54,358 nt of DNA from Bacteriovoracaceae bacterium (GCA_021737405.1 JAIPEG010000015.1:1-54358); one strand, 5' to 3'. Counted from the stretch's first letter, positions 33,853 through 43,884 are shown. Translations and numbers: made by a program. The notes: generated by a model not told the origin, from the sequence alone.

Positions 33853-35028
33853 TTGTCGAGTGATGAAAGGTTAAAGGCCCTGGCCGGTGTTTATAAACAA
33901 AATGATGGGAATACTTTCGTCATTTTGGTGCAAGGTAATTCTCTTCACATTAAAACCAATGAAATTCACGGTGAGAAAATTCAGGCCCGCGGTGATGGCC
34001 TTTACGACGTAGAAAATACTCAAGCTAAAATTAAATTTCATATGGGCGCTAATGGCATAGCTCACTCACTTACTTTCTACCTCTCTGATAGGCAAACGGT
34101 TGCTACACGTGACATGCCTCTTCTTAAAGAGAAAACGATTGGGGAAAAGTTTAAAGAGTTGGGAGTAGCTATTCTGGTCTTCTTGGCCTTAATAAGTATC
34201 TTCTTTTTAAGCTACTCACCAATGAAAAACGCCTGCCTAAATGGAGGGAGCCCTATCGTATGTCGTACGGCCGCCATAACGGCACGAGTGATGGGTCGAG
34301 TTGAGGACAGTAAGACCCTAACGGCACAAGAATCACGCCAATCCTACAATCAAGCCAGTGAAGAAATTAAAGAATCTTGTCAAAGAGGCGATGCTGTCGC
34401 TTGCTTAGATCAAGCTAAGACTTTCGTTAGAATAAATGACCTAGCTCAAGCTGAAAAACTTTTGGAGGATGGCTGCTACAAAAGTAAGCATGGTCCAAGC
34501 TGCCAATTCTGGAGAGATCTCTATGTGGACAAAGGTGATTCTGTTAAAGCAGAAAAAATCATGCTTCAAAGCTGTGAATTTAAAGTCGCAATCGGTTGTT
34601 ATGAATATGCCTGGAAGCTTAAAAAGAGTGATGAGATAGGAAAGGCGCTCACCTACTTTGATAAGGCCTGTGAATTTGGTGAGGAAAAGAGCTGTTACGA
34701 ACTGGCCCTTCATCATTTAAAATATGACCGTGAAAAGTCCTTGAATTATCTTATTTCAAGCTGTCGAAGTTACCATCGACAAGCATGTGACCTAAAAGAA
34801 AAGGTCGAGAAATACTTTGTCCACCAGAAAAAGTGTAAGGAAGAGAGCGACGGTCAATCTTGCTTTCTTATGGCAAGCTTTGAACAAGACTACGGCCAAA
34901 AAGATCAGGCGATGGAGCAATATAAGAAGTCCTGTGACATGGGTTATAGACTTGCCTGTAATATCGTTGAGAGAGAGAAGAAAATTAAAGAGATGAAGGA
35001 AAAAGGCACACGCATAGAAACGATCTAA
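33853..35028 (+). CDS. Membrane-anchored protein with Cys-rich Sel1-like repeats
   Basis: A 391-residue protein. Residues 1 to about 90 are a small beta-rich cytoplasmic domain, followed by one membrane segment (about 105-122: LGVAILVFLALISIFFLSY). The C-terminal part has repeats with paired Cys, CQRGDAVAC, CYKSKHGPSC, CEFKVAIGC, CEFGEEKSC, CRSYHRQAC, CKEESDGQSC and CDMGYRLAC. This is the pattern of Helicobacter Cys-rich (Hcp) Sel1 repeats, where the Cys form disulfides, placing the repeats in the periplasm. The start codon is TTG with AGGAG upstream. Such repeats mediate protein binding; partners unknown. Confidence 0.75.
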   Translation: MSSDERLKALAGVYKQNDGNTFVILVQGNSLHIKTNEIHGEKIQARGDGLYDVENTQAKIKFHMGANGIAHSLTFYLSDRQTVATRDMPLLKEKTIGEKFKELGVAILVFLALISIFFLSYSPMKNACLNGGSPIVCRTAAITARVMGRVEDSKTLTAQESRQSYNQASEEIKESCQRGDAVACLDQAKTFVRINDLAQAEKLLEDGCYKSKHGPSCQFWRDLYVDKGDSVKAEKIMLQSCEFKVAIGCYEYAWKLKKSDEIGKALTYFDKACEFGEEKSCYELALHHLKYDREKSLNYLISSCRSYHRQACDLKEKVEKYFVHQKKCKEESDGQSCFLMASFEQDYGQKDQAMEQYKKSCDMGYRLACNIVEREKKIKEMKEKGTRIETI

Positions 35029-35031
35029 AGA

Positions 35032-36192
35032 TTAAGAAGCTTTTTTCAAGCCGTGTTTTGCAATGATTTCGTGAATCTCTGTCGTCTTACGATATGATTC
35101 CGTTTGTAGATTAATCATATCCTTCCACATATAATGAGTTTCAAATCTCTTTCTTCCGGCCTTTCCAAGCACTGATTTTAATTCAGGGTTATTAAATATC
35201 ATATTCATAGCGTTCGCCAGCTGATTAGAGTCACAAGGCTCTACGATAAGACAGGTCTTGCCTTTTTCACCAACAACAGGAACACCACTTTTTATATTCG
35301 TCGTAACGACTGGTTTTGAGCACGCCATGGCCTCTAACTGAACGACTCCAAAGTTTTCATTTGGAGTTATTGAAGGAAGAACCAGCATTTCACAGCCATG
35401 AAAAAGGCCAACAAATTGGGCCGGGTCTACGACTTTTCCTAATAGCTCTACTTGTCCTTCAAGACCAAGCTTTTTAATTTTTTTCTCAAGATTGATTTTT
35501 TCCGGACCGGCTCCGACAATAAGAACCTTCTGTTTAAAATTCTTAGCCGCTTCAATTAAAAAGTTAATTCCCTTATAACCAACTAAACGACCGACAAATA
35601 AAGCGTATGGTCCATGTTCTCTTCTTAGATCCTGTGCCCACTTTAAGTTCTCATTGGTTGTTTTTAAAAAATCTTCTTTTATGCCAAAAGGAATTAATTC
35701 ACACTTCTCTCGAAAATCGGGAAGAAACTGAGAATAGATAATATGATTCTCTGTAGGGACATAGATTTTCTGTAATCTATTGAGAAATTTTTTAAATACG
35801 GGTTGATATAGCTTTAGAAGAATTCTCTGTCTTACGATATCACTGTGATATGTGGCCACAAGTGGAGTCTCTTTTGGCAGGCTCAAACAATATGTTTCTG
35901 CTTGTGGGTTAGGGCAATGAACATGAACGAGGTCCTTACCCTTAGAGAGCGCTAAGAGCCTTGGTAAAAAACCAGGGTTAATATTTTGGCCAAAGATAAT
36001 TCCTGTGCGAGCTATTCGAATAACTTTCACACCATTAATGAATTCCTCTTCATTGGTAGATTTATCATTGCTACAAATGACGGTCACATCATGGCCTTTT
36101 TGTGCAAGTCCTTCACATAGATCTTTTACGACAGATTCCATTCCACCTGCGTAAGGATAATAATATTTTGCGACATGAAGAATCTTCAACAC
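35032..36192 (-). CDS. Glycosyltransferase family 4
   Basis: A 386-residue GT-B retaining glycosyltransferase. N-terminal KYYYPYAGGMESVVKDLCEG is the acceptor-side Gly-rich loop. The C-terminal donor site has the E-x7-E motif in NENFGVVQLEAM, and VGRLVGYKGINFLIEA is typical for group 1. It probably transfers a nucleotide sugar to a lipid or polysaccharide intermediate at the inner membrane. The start is GTG at 36192 or the adjacent TTG at 36189; GAGGAG lies just upstream of both. No other polysaccharide genes adjoin it. Confidence 0.9.
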   Translation of the reverse strand: MLKILHVAKYYYPYAGGMESVVKDLCEGLAQKGHDVTVICSNDKSTNEEEFINGVKVIRIARTGIIFGQNINPGFLPRLLALSKGKDLVHVHCPNPQAETYCLSLPKETPLVATYHSDIVRQRILLKLYQPVFKKFLNRLQKIYVPTENHIIYSQFLPDFREKCELIPFGIKEDFLKTTNENLKWAQDLRREHGPYALFVGRLVGYKGINFLIEAAKNFKQKVLIVGAGPEKINLEKKIKKLGLEGQVELLGKVVDPAQFVGLFHGCEMLVLPSITPNENFGVVQLEAMACSKPVVTTNIKSGVPVVGEKGKTCLIVEPCDSNQLANAMNMIFNNPELKSVLGKAGRKRFETHYMWKDMINLQTESYRKTTEIHEIIAKHGLKKAS

Positions 36193-36424
36193 TTCTCCTC
36201 AAAGTGAACTCGTCATACTTAATGTCTTTTCGGCTATTTTTCCTTAAAACTATTTAAAGATTTCTTTAAATCTATAAACATACGCCCACTAATTGCTTTT
36301 TAGAGCAAACCGGTGAAGAAATTGTCGAATCTTTAGACAGTCACTCAAGAAGACAGGTCTTTCATCGTTATAAAGTCCTGTAATTATGCATTTTTATTGG
36401 CCTAAATCTTGTAGATAGAGAGGT

Positions 36425-36919
36425 ATGATAAAACCAAAACTAATGGCCATTACCCTACTATTAATTTCAAGTAATGTGGGAGCAACAAATGCTCAATTTG
36501 AAATTAAAGTAAACTTTGTGAGAAACCCTAAAATATGGGGAACTTATAAGCTCGCTAATGAGAGAGTCAAAATTAGTAGAGGAAAAAGTGTGTGGAAGAA
36601 GGCGCCTCCTCAACGAATTGGAGATGTCATCATTTCTAAAGATAATCTTATTTTTGTTCGTGAAAATAAAATTAATAATCAAACCAAGATGGTGGTTGAT
36701 AAAATTCCTTACACAAAAAATGGAAAGAAAACATATAATGTCTTACCCGAAGAGCATCAAGATAAATTGAGCCGATTATTCGATGAGGACCTAAAAAAAC
36801 TGATTCCCCATCAAGATCTATTAAATGCAGAAATCTTTTATCAATCCATGAATTGTAAGAAGAAGCGGGCCCATCTCATGTGTACATTTTCTGGAGAAAT
36901 GAGCCCAGCGAGTATTTAG
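36425..36919 (+). CDS. Small exported protein of unknown function
   Basis: A 164-residue protein with a signal peptide (MIKPKLMAITLLLISSNVGA). The mature part is strongly basic with two Cys near the C-terminus (MNCKKK and LMCTF). No family recognised. GAGAGG directly precedes the ATG, closer than normal, and TAGATA lies seven bases upstream, so leaderless expression is possible. The upstream gap (36193-36424) holds an AGATTT-CTTT-AAATCT hairpin near 36260. Its stop overlaps the end of convergent purM by four bases. Confidence 0.7.
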   Translation: MIKPKLMAITLLLISSNVGATNAQFEIKVNFVRNPKIWGTYKLANERVKISRGKSVWKKAPPQRIGDVIISKDNLIFVRENKINNQTKMVVDKIPYTKNGKKTYNVLPEEHQDKLSRLFDEDLKKLIPHQDLLNAEIFYQSMNCKKKRAHLMCTFSGEMSPASI

Positions 36920-37911
36920 GAGAAAGATGAATCTCCTAAAAATAATCCTTTCGTCTCTGTAATCTCTCCAATGAGGTAAGCGGTTTCACCAACCTTTTTC
37001 AAGTGCTCTATGACTTCATCTGGATTTTCAGAAGCGATAACAAGACCGATACCCCCATTAAATGTCTTAAGCATCTCATGAGTGGATATATTTCCTTTTT
37101 CTTGAATCCACTGAAAATCTTCATTAAAGAATTTCTCACGAAACTCTTCAGCACTTAAGGAAATTTTATAACCCAATGATTCATTCATTCGCGGTATATT
37201 GAGAAGACCACCTCCGGTAATATGGGCCATGCCTGTGACAAGACGCTTCTCTAATAGACCTTTAACCGCTTTCCAGTAAATCTTAGTCGGTCTTAGAAGA
37301 GACTCAATATTTGGGTGGTCATTATTTTGAAGAACTCTACGAATAAGAGAGTAACCATTACTATGAAACCCATCAGAAGCGATGGCCAAAAGACTTTGAC
37401 CTACTCTTACCTTTTCACCACCAAGAATATCATTTGGATATACTTCTCCGACAGCGAATCCCGCTAAATCATACTCACCTTCACTATACATACCAGGCAT
37501 TTCTGCGGTTTCTCCACCAATAAGTGCGGCTTCACACTGAAGACATCCTTCTACGATGCCATCAATAATAGCTTCGCTCGTTGGTAAATCTAATTTACCC
37601 GTGGCCAAGTAATCCATAAAAAAGAGGGGTTTTGCACCGGTGCAAATAATGTCGTTTACGCACATGGCGACCAAATCAATTCCAACCGTATCATGCTTAT
37701 TTAAATCAAACGCCAGTTTTAACTTTGTCCCAACACCATCAGTTCCTGCGGCCAAATAGCGATCGGCCACTTCATAGAGACAAGCAAAACCACCCACTCC
37801 ACCAATAACGCGTTTACCATAAGTTTTTTTAACTTTGCCTTTAATTTTCTCAACTAAGGCCTCGCCTTTATCGATGTCTACACCACTATCTTTATAGGTT
37901 AAGCTCATCAT
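36916..37911 (-). CDS. purM: Phosphoribosylformylglycinamidine cyclo-ligase (AIR synthetase)
   Basis: Step 5 of purine synthesis: FGAM + ATP to AIR. AIRS-type motifs: GGVGGFACL, AAGTDGVGTKLKLA, MCVNDIICTGAKPLFFMDYLA, GGETAEMPGMY. At 331 residues it is the normal length. Last gene of the purF-C-D-N-L-Q-H-M operon, eight bases after purH. Its ATG is preceded by AAGGAG (complement of the bases at 37914-37919). Confidence 0.94.
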   Translation of the reverse strand: MMSLTYKDSGVDIDKGEALVEKIKGKVKKTYGKRVIGGVGGFACLYEVADRYLAAGTDGVGTKLKLAFDLNKHDTVGIDLVAMCVNDIICTGAKPLFFMDYLATGKLDLPTSEAIIDGIVEGCLQCEAALIGGETAEMPGMYSEGEYDLAGFAVGEVYPNDILGGEKVRVGQSLLAIASDGFHSNGYSLIRRVLQNNDHPNIESLLRPTKIYWKAVKGLLEKRLVTGMAHITGGGLLNIPRMNESLGYKISLSAEEFREKFFNEDFQWIQEKGNISTHEMLKTFNGGIGLVIASENPDEVIEHLKKVGETAYLIGEITETKGLFLGDSSFS

Positions 37912-37919
37912 TTACTCCT

Positions 37920-39500
37920 TTAATGGCGAAAGTGGCGCATGCCTGTAAAGGCCATGGCGACTCCCAACTCTGAACATGCATCAATGACTTCTTTATCTTT
38001 TATACTCCCACCAGGCTGTATGATGGCCTTTATTCCATACTTATGACATTCATCAATATTATCTCTAAAAGGAAAGAAGGCATCAGACACCAAGAGAGCA
38101 TCATTTAGATTTTCATGACCATTCTCTCTAGCTTTTTCAACGGCCTGCTTAAGAGAAACTAAACGATTAGGATTGCCCATGCCAGCACCGATCAGAGTAA
38201 GTTTTCCGTCAATGATTTTGACTAAGCTAATCGCATTACTTTTTAAGTGTTTTGTTACTTTTAAGCCAAAATTAATAAGCTCAGAATTATTTAGGGCAGC
38301 ATGTTCACCAACAACGGTTTTAATTTCCTTTTCTTGACCATTATCTTCTTGTTGAACGACAAAACCGCCATCAATCGTGCGAACCATAAGGTCATCAAAA
38401 GACTGGGTTTCTGGATCCATTTTTATTAATCGTAAATTTTTCTTTTTAGAGAGTATTACAAGAGAATCTTTTGAAAACTCAGGTGCCATGATAACTTCAA
38501 CAAATCTTTCAGAAAGAAACTCAGCGCATAATCCATCTAATTCTTTGTTAAAAGTGATGATACTTCCAAAGGCACTGACGGGATCTCCAAGCCATGCAAG
38601 TTTTAAGGCCTCTAAAGCACTGTCGCCCACTGCAGCTCCACAGGGGTTAGAATGTTTTACAACAGTCACACAATATTTTTGCGGCATAAGCATATGCAGG
38701 TCACTATTGCATCTCCAAGAAGCATCAGCATCGAGGTAATTGTTGTAAGATAGGGCCTTTCCTTGAATGGCCTCTGCCTCTGCCAATCTAATGCGCTTCT
38801 TAGTATTAAGTCCTTTTATAACAAATCCCTTTTGATGAGGATTTTCTCCATAGCGTACTTCTTGAGCGTATGGCCCAGTTGAGTGACCATGAAAAGAAAC
38901 TTTGGAACCCAAGAGACGCTCCTGTAAGGTTTCCGTTATAAATGAGTCGTACTCAGCTGTGTGTCTAAAGGCTTCAAGGGCAAAGTGCGCTTTCGCACCG
39001 TTTTCAATGGCACCATTGCCTTTATTAAAAAGATCAACAAATAGTCCATACTGACTAGGGTTGGTCAGGACAGTAACGCTTTCGTGATTCTTTGCCGCCG
39101 CCCTCACCATTGTGGGCCCACCGATATCAATATTTTCAATTAGTTCTGAAAAGTCACCATTCTTTTTAGCAACTTCTACAAAAGGATAGAGATTACAAAC
39201 CACCAAATCAATCGCCTCAATCTCTAACTCTTTTGCGGTTTTTATATCTTCAGTATGCTCCCTCCTAAAAAGGAGTGCACTTGAGACTTGGAAACTTAAG
39301 GTTTTCATTCGACCACCAAACGCTTCAGGATTGCCTGTAACCGTTTCAATCGCGGTGACTTTAATCCCTTCTGCCTCTAGCGCCTTCCTAGTCCCACCTG
39401 AGGAGATAATCTCTACACCATTGTCAGATAGAAATTTACCTAAGGAGAGAATTCCCTCTTTATCACTTACACTTAAGAGCGCTTTTCTAATTTTGGTCAT
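37920..39500 (-). CDS. purH: Bifunctional AICAR transformylase / IMP cyclohydrolase
   Basis: The last two steps to IMP. The N-terminal cyclohydrolase (MGS-like) domain has SVSDKEGILSLGKFL, SSGGTRKALEAEGI and NLYPF. The C-terminal transformylase domain has KHSNPCGAAVG and LGDPVSAFGSII. From ATG 39500 it is 526 residues, normal length. The start is chosen because GAGAGG lies a few bases upstream. An in-frame TTG at 39524 would lie inside purQ. It begins two bases after the purQ stop. Confidence 0.95.
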   Translation of the reverse strand: MTKIRKALLSVSDKEGILSLGKFLSDNGVEIISSGGTRKALEAEGIKVTAIETVTGNPEAFGGRMKTLSFQVSSALLFRREHTEDIKTAKELEIEAIDLVVCNLYPFVEVAKKNGDFSELIENIDIGGPTMVRAAAKNHESVTVLTNPSQYGLFVDLFNKGNGAIENGAKAHFALEAFRHTAEYDSFITETLQERLLGSKVSFHGHSTGPYAQEVRYGENPHQKGFVIKGLNTKKRIRLAEAEAIQGKALSYNNYLDADASWRCNSDLHMLMPQKYCVTVVKHSNPCGAAVGDSALEALKLAWLGDPVSAFGSIITFNKELDGLCAEFLSERFVEVIMAPEFSKDSLVILSKKKNLRLIKMDPETQSFDDLMVRTIDGGFVVQQEDNGQEKEIKTVVGEHAALNNSELINFGLKVTKHLKSNAISLVKIIDGKLTLIGAGMGNPNRLVSLKQAVEKARENGHENLNDALLVSDAFFPFRDNIDECHKYGIKAIIQPGGSIKDKEVIDACSELGVAMAFTGMRHFRH

Positions 39501-39502
39501 GA

Positions 39503-40225
39503 TTAAACCTCTCTCTTTTGACAATAATTAACTGCATTTTTAAAAATAGATAAACCAACACTACCTTCAATCACTCCACCTGGATAAAGAAGTTCTTTTA
39601 CGGCCGCTTCGGGGTGTGGCATAAGGCCAAAGACAAGACCTGACTCGTCACAAACACCAGCGATATCATCAACGCTACCATTTGGATTTTTCTGATACCT
39701 TAAAACCACTCTCTTATGAGACTTTAACTTTTCAAGGTCAGAGGAATTGTTTTTATTAACGATAAAGCGACCTTCACCATGTCGAATGGGTAGCTTCATT
39801 GAAGTTATTCCCTTGAGCCAAATACAAGGACCAGCTTCCACTTTTAAGTGAACCCATTTATCGATAAACTTTCCAGATTCATTTTGGGCCAATCCAAAAT
39901 CGCCAAAAATACCTAATTTAGTTAAAACTTGAAATCCATTACAAATGCCAATGATGGGGTTTCCTCTTTTGATGAATTCCTGAATTTGTGAACCAATATA
40001 CTCTTTTAATTTTAGTGAAAAAATCTTGCCGCTTCCTAACTCATCTCCAAAACTAAAACCACCAGGAAGGGCCAAAATCTGATAACCCTCAAGTAGCTTT
40101 GGTCTATCGACGAGTTGATTAATATGAAGAATTTCAGTGTCTGCCCCTGCTAACTTAAACGCTCGAGAGGTTTCTTGTTCGCAATTGACACCATCACCTG
40201 TGATTATTAAGACCTTTGTTTTCAT
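39503..40225 (-). CDS. purQ: FGAM synthetase glutaminase subunit
   Basis: Class I glutamine amidotransferase subunit that feeds ammonia to PurL. Nucleophile Cys in GICNGFQVLTKLG, catalytic His-Glu pair in MPHPEAAV, LPGGFSFGDELGSGKI typical of PurQ. 240 residues from ATG 40225, which sits one base after the purL stop. A GTG nine bases earlier overlaps purL. Its separation from purL contrasts with the fused enzyme of gamma-proteobacteria. Confidence 0.94.
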   Translation of the reverse strand: MKTKVLIITGDGVNCEQETSRAFKLAGADTEILHINQLVDRPKLLEGYQILALPGGFSFGDELGSGKIFSLKLKEYIGSQIQEFIKRGNPIIGICNGFQVLTKLGIFGDFGLAQNESGKFIDKWVHLKVEAGPCIWLKGITSMKLPIRHGEGRFIVNKNNSSDLEKLKSHKRVVLRYQKNPNGSVDDIAGVCDESGLVFGLMPHPEAAVKELLYPGGVIEGSVGLSIFKNAVNYCQKREV

Positions 40226-40226
40226 C

Positions 40227-43200
40227 TTATACACCCCAATCTCTACGCCAGAGATTTTCTAGCTCTTTAATTTCAAGGGAAGCTCCTTCAAAGAAGTTAC
40301 AAATACCGCTCTTATTTGCAATTCCGAGATTAAGAATCTCGAGATTCTCTTCCTCACAAAATTTTTCAAACTCAGTTTGGTTGTCCTTTGTAACACCTAT
40401 TACAAACATCCCTGGCCCCTCACCAAAGAGCTCCAATTCTTCACTGGGTAATTGATTACTCTCAAAGCCTAATGAGTGATCAAAGAGCATTTCTGTAAGG
40501 GCCGTGATCATTCCACCATCACTTACATCATGGGCACACTTGATAAGGCCTAATTGATTTGCTCTAAAAAATCCTTGGTAGTGATCAAAACACTTTTTGA
40601 AATTCCATTTTTTAAAATTATCAGAGCTTTCAAAGAGAGAGGGATCAAATTTCTCAACAAGCTCACTACCAAAAAAGGACAACTGAGGAGAGCCGAATCG
40701 ATAAAGGATGACTCCTTCATCATCAACAACGGATCGTATTAGGTTATCTTGATGACCATATCCCATTGCCGTGACTAGTAAAGTAGGTTGAATGGATATA
40801 ACTAATGGTTCTCCTCCCCTATTCTTTCCACGAAAATCATTTTTCATACTATCTTTACCACTGACAAGTGGTGTTTTATACATTTTACAAATGCTGTAAA
40901 GGCCCTTACAGGCATCTACCAATTGGCCTAGCTTGGTATCTCCGTGGGGATTTTTTTCCGTAAGCACTGGATCAGGCCAACAAAAATTATCCAGAAGACA
41001 AATCTTCTCTGGATTGACTCCACTTACAATAATATTTCTAACAGCTTCATCGACACTTAATTTCGCCATTAAGTTGGCGTCTTTTGCTGACCAACGAGGT
41101 GCCATTCCACAACCGACGGCAACCATTGATCCTTCGGTACCTCCATGGGCTTCAAGGTCAATAACACCTGAATCTCCAGGAGAAACTCCCCTGGCCCCAG
41201 GAAAAGGTTTTCCTATCGTCGCTCCTTGAACCTCATGATCATACTGGCGCACCCATGGCTCTTTTGAAGCTATATTTTCACTGTGAAGAAGTGTTTTTAA
41301 CATTTCAGATTTATCGGCCTTCTCCTTAACCTTATCGACTTCAATCCAGCTCACTCTCTTATCTTGGGACAGCCCAACTGCTTTCAATTCCAAAGTCGGC
41401 ACGCCATCATGAAGAAATTCCATAGAAAGAGCGCCAACAATTTGTCCTTTAAAATTAACCCTAAGAAAACCGTCGTCAGTGAATTTCCCTAAATTTGAGG
41501 CAACAACTCCACGACTATTTGCCAATTCTTTAAAGGCCTTTGAATTTTTTGGGTCAACGGCAAAAGTCATTCTTTCTTGGCTTTCACTAATCATAATCTC
41601 CCAAGGAGAAAGCCCTGGATACTTACGAGGATGAAGGTCTAAGTCGATAGAAGCTCCACCGGTAAACTCTGCCATTTCGCCAATGCTTGAAGAAATACCC
41701 CCTGCACCATTATCAGTAACACAAGTATAAAGACCTGCATCTCTGGCCTCTAGGAGAAAATCCATGACTCTTTTTTGGGTAAGAGGATCACCAATTTGCA
41801 CGGCCGTGGCAGGGGAATCTTCATTTAATTCCATTGAACTAAATGTGGCCCCATGAATTCCATCAGCTCCGACGGCTCCACCTACAACAAAAATATGATC
41901 ACCCAACTTTGCGCCCTTATCACTTCCGGGACGACCGTCTTTTAAAAAGGCCGGCAAGGTGCCAATAGTTCCGCAAAAGACGAGGGGCTTACCAGCGTAA
42001 TCAATATCAAAAACTATGGCTCCGTTAACAGTGGGGATTCCACTTTTATTGCCGCCATCTTCTACGCCTTTATGCACACCGCGAAGAAGCCTATCGGGCT
42101 CCATTAAACCAGCTGGTAGTTTCAGAGGATCAATTTTTTGTGGAAGTTCTGTACTTGCAAAACAAAAGACATCTGTATTGGCGATAGGCTTTGCACCAAG
42201 GCCACAACCTAAAATATCCCTATTCACACCCAAAATTCCCGTAATCGCACCACCATAAGGATCAAGGGCAGATGGAGAATTATGAGTTTCAACTTTTATG
42301 CATAAATCAATATCTTTATCAAACCTCACGATACCAGCATTGTCACTAAAAACGCTGACAAGCCAATCAATGCCCTCTTGATCAAGTTCTTTGGTGGCCC
42401 GTTTTATGTAGCTCTTATAAAGGCTTTGGATTTCTTCGGTTTCACCGGTTTCTTTATTTACATAATTTATATTGGCCGCAAAAATCTTATGCTTGCAGTG
42501 CTCACTCCACGTCTGGGCCAGCACTTCTAACTCTACATCCGTAGGCCATGCCGGCAGGCCAATATTTGATCGATATTCCACCATCGATGGATTTTGATAA
42601 TGGGCCTTAATACAATTCATCTCATTGAGATTAAGAGCAAGGCATCTCTCATTGCTTAAGTTAATGAGAGATTGATCATCAAGATCTAAAGACACTTCAT
42701 CTGTGCCTTCATTATGTTTAATATTAACAAAAGGTAGGGAGAAGTGATCAAAGCGAGAACCCTTTAAGAACTCCTCTTTACCTATAAATTTAACTTCCTG
42801 GATGAGAGAGTTTCCGACTTCGTCTTTTAAAATATCAAAAGCCTTTGCTGAAATATCTTGATGCCCTTTTCCATAGAGGTAATAAAGTTCACCAGAGAAA
42901 CAATTCACCTCAACATTTTTAAGAAGAAAGGCCTCTTCAAGGGCTTTTCCAGAATTATCAGTAACACCGGGGAGAAAAGAAACACTTAGGGCTCCGATAA
43001 AGTCGTCTGCTGGAGAATAATTCTCAGAGTAGGATGTCTGTAAGGCGTTGTCCCACATGAGTTCGTTAAAAGTTTCAAAACTAGGAAGAGTGCCTTTTCC
43101 AACTACGTTATAAAAACGCCCTTTCACTATATTTAGGTCAATATTTCCCTTTTTTAAAATTTCTTTAAGGTGATTTTGGGCCACTGGAAAATTTTCAGTA

Positions 43201-43235
43201 ATTTCAAATCGTTTATTCCAATCAAATTCTTTCAT
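40227..43235 (-). CDS. purL: FGAM synthetase, 1002-residue form with N-terminal extension and no glutaminase domain
   Basis: Step 4 of purine synthesis: FGAR + Gln + ATP to FGAM. From ATG 43235 it has 1002 residues, between small PurL (about 740) and large PurL (about 1300). About the first 220 residues form an extension likely equivalent to the PurS-like domain. Then comes the AIRS-like core, TWSEHCKHKIF, ETHNSPSALDPYGGAITG and GVEDGGNKSGIPTVNG. The C-terminal glutaminase domain of large PurL is absent and encoded next door as purQ; no separate purS is present. A longer frame to 43301 would overlap purN. There is a ten-base gap after purN. Confidence 0.93.
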   Translation of the reverse strand: MKEFDWNKRFEITENFPVAQNHLKEILKKGNIDLNIVKGRFYNVVGKGTLPSFETFNELMWDNALQTSYSENYSPADDFIGALSVSFLPGVTDNSGKALEEAFLLKNVEVNCFSGELYYLYGKGHQDISAKAFDILKDEVGNSLIQEVKFIGKEEFLKGSRFDHFSLPFVNIKHNEGTDEVSLDLDDQSLINLSNERCLALNLNEMNCIKAHYQNPSMVEYRSNIGLPAWPTDVELEVLAQTWSEHCKHKIFAANINYVNKETGETEEIQSLYKSYIKRATKELDQEGIDWLVSVFSDNAGIVRFDKDIDLCIKVETHNSPSALDPYGGAITGILGVNRDILGCGLGAKPIANTDVFCFASTELPQKIDPLKLPAGLMEPDRLLRGVHKGVEDGGNKSGIPTVNGAIVFDIDYAGKPLVFCGTIGTLPAFLKDGRPGSDKGAKLGDHIFVVGGAVGADGIHGATFSSMELNEDSPATAVQIGDPLTQKRVMDFLLEARDAGLYTCVTDNGAGGISSSIGEMAEFTGGASIDLDLHPRKYPGLSPWEIMISESQERMTFAVDPKNSKAFKELANSRGVVASNLGKFTDDGFLRVNFKGQIVGALSMEFLHDGVPTLELKAVGLSQDKRVSWIEVDKVKEKADKSEMLKTLLHSENIASKEPWVRQYDHEVQGATIGKPFPGARGVSPGDSGVIDLEAHGGTEGSMVAVGCGMAPRWSAKDANLMAKLSVDEAVRNIIVSGVNPEKICLLDNFCWPDPVLTEKNPHGDTKLGQLVDACKGLYSICKMYKTPLVSGKDSMKNDFRGKNRGGEPLVISIQPTLLVTAMGYGHQDNLIRSVVDDEGVILYRFGSPQLSFFGSELVEKFDPSLFESSDNFKKWNFKKCFDHYQGFFRANQLGLIKCAHDVSDGGMITALTEMLFDHSLGFESNQLPSEELELFGEGPGMFVIGVTKDNQTEFEKFCEEENLEILNLGIANKSGICNFFEGASLEIKELENLWRRDWGV

Positions 43236-43245
43236 AAATGACCTT

Positions 43246-43884
43246 TTAAATATTAAGTTCCCAAGTAAGCTCTGCCTTGTGACCGTCCCAAGAAAGACCA
43301 TTTTTCAATAGACTCTCCAAGACTAGTCCATAAGACTTATTTTCAGATTTTTTACCTACAGTTGTAAATTCTTCGAAATTCCAATTTGCTTCTCTAGCAA
43401 TGACCTTTTGATATATTACTGGTCCTTCATCAACACCTTCTGTGACAAGATGGATTGTATGACCAAATTCATTATCATTATTTGTGAAAGCTAACTTATA
43501 GCCACCAAGACCAGGGTATTTTGGCAATAGACTTGGATGAATATTTACAATTTGGCTAAATCCTAATTGTTGGAAATGATTAATGAATGAGGAAGAGAGA
43601 ATTTTTAGAAATCCCGCTAGAAATAGCCAGTCAACCTGATGAGTCTCGCATAGATTTAAGACTCGAGCTTCAAATTCTAAATCAATACCTTTTGGGGAAG
43701 ATAAGATACTATAAACCTTAATCCCTTGCTCTTTTGCTAATTCAAAGAGAGGACTATCGGCCTTATTTATAATAACAAATTGAGGAGGTCTTCCTAAATC
43801 AAGACCTTTTTTTATCAACGCTAAAGCATTGCTGCCTTGGCCGCTGGCCATAATGGCGTAATTGCGGATGTTGACCTCAATCAT
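43246..43884 (-). CDS. purN: Phosphoribosylglycinamide formyltransferase
   Basis: Step 3: GAR to FGAR using 10-formyl-tetrahydrofolate. Catalytic residues N114, H116 and D152 lie in NIHPSLLPKYPG and EGVDEGPV, with the same spacing as E. coli PurN (N106, H108, D144). The phosphate loop is ASGQGSNAL. 212 residues from ATG 43884, which overlaps the purD end by eight bases. The folate-dependent enzyme is used here rather than PurT. Confidence 0.93.
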   Translation of the reverse strand: MIEVNIRNYAIMASGQGSNALALIKKGLDLGRPPQFVIINKADSPLFELAKEQGIKVYSILSSPKGIDLEFEARVLNLCETHQVDWLFLAGFLKILSSSFINHFQQLGFSQIVNIHPSLLPKYPGLGGYKLAFTNNDNEFGHTIHLVTEGVDEGPVIYQKVIAREANWNFEEFTTVGKKSENKSYGLVLESLLKNGLSWDGHKAELTWELNI

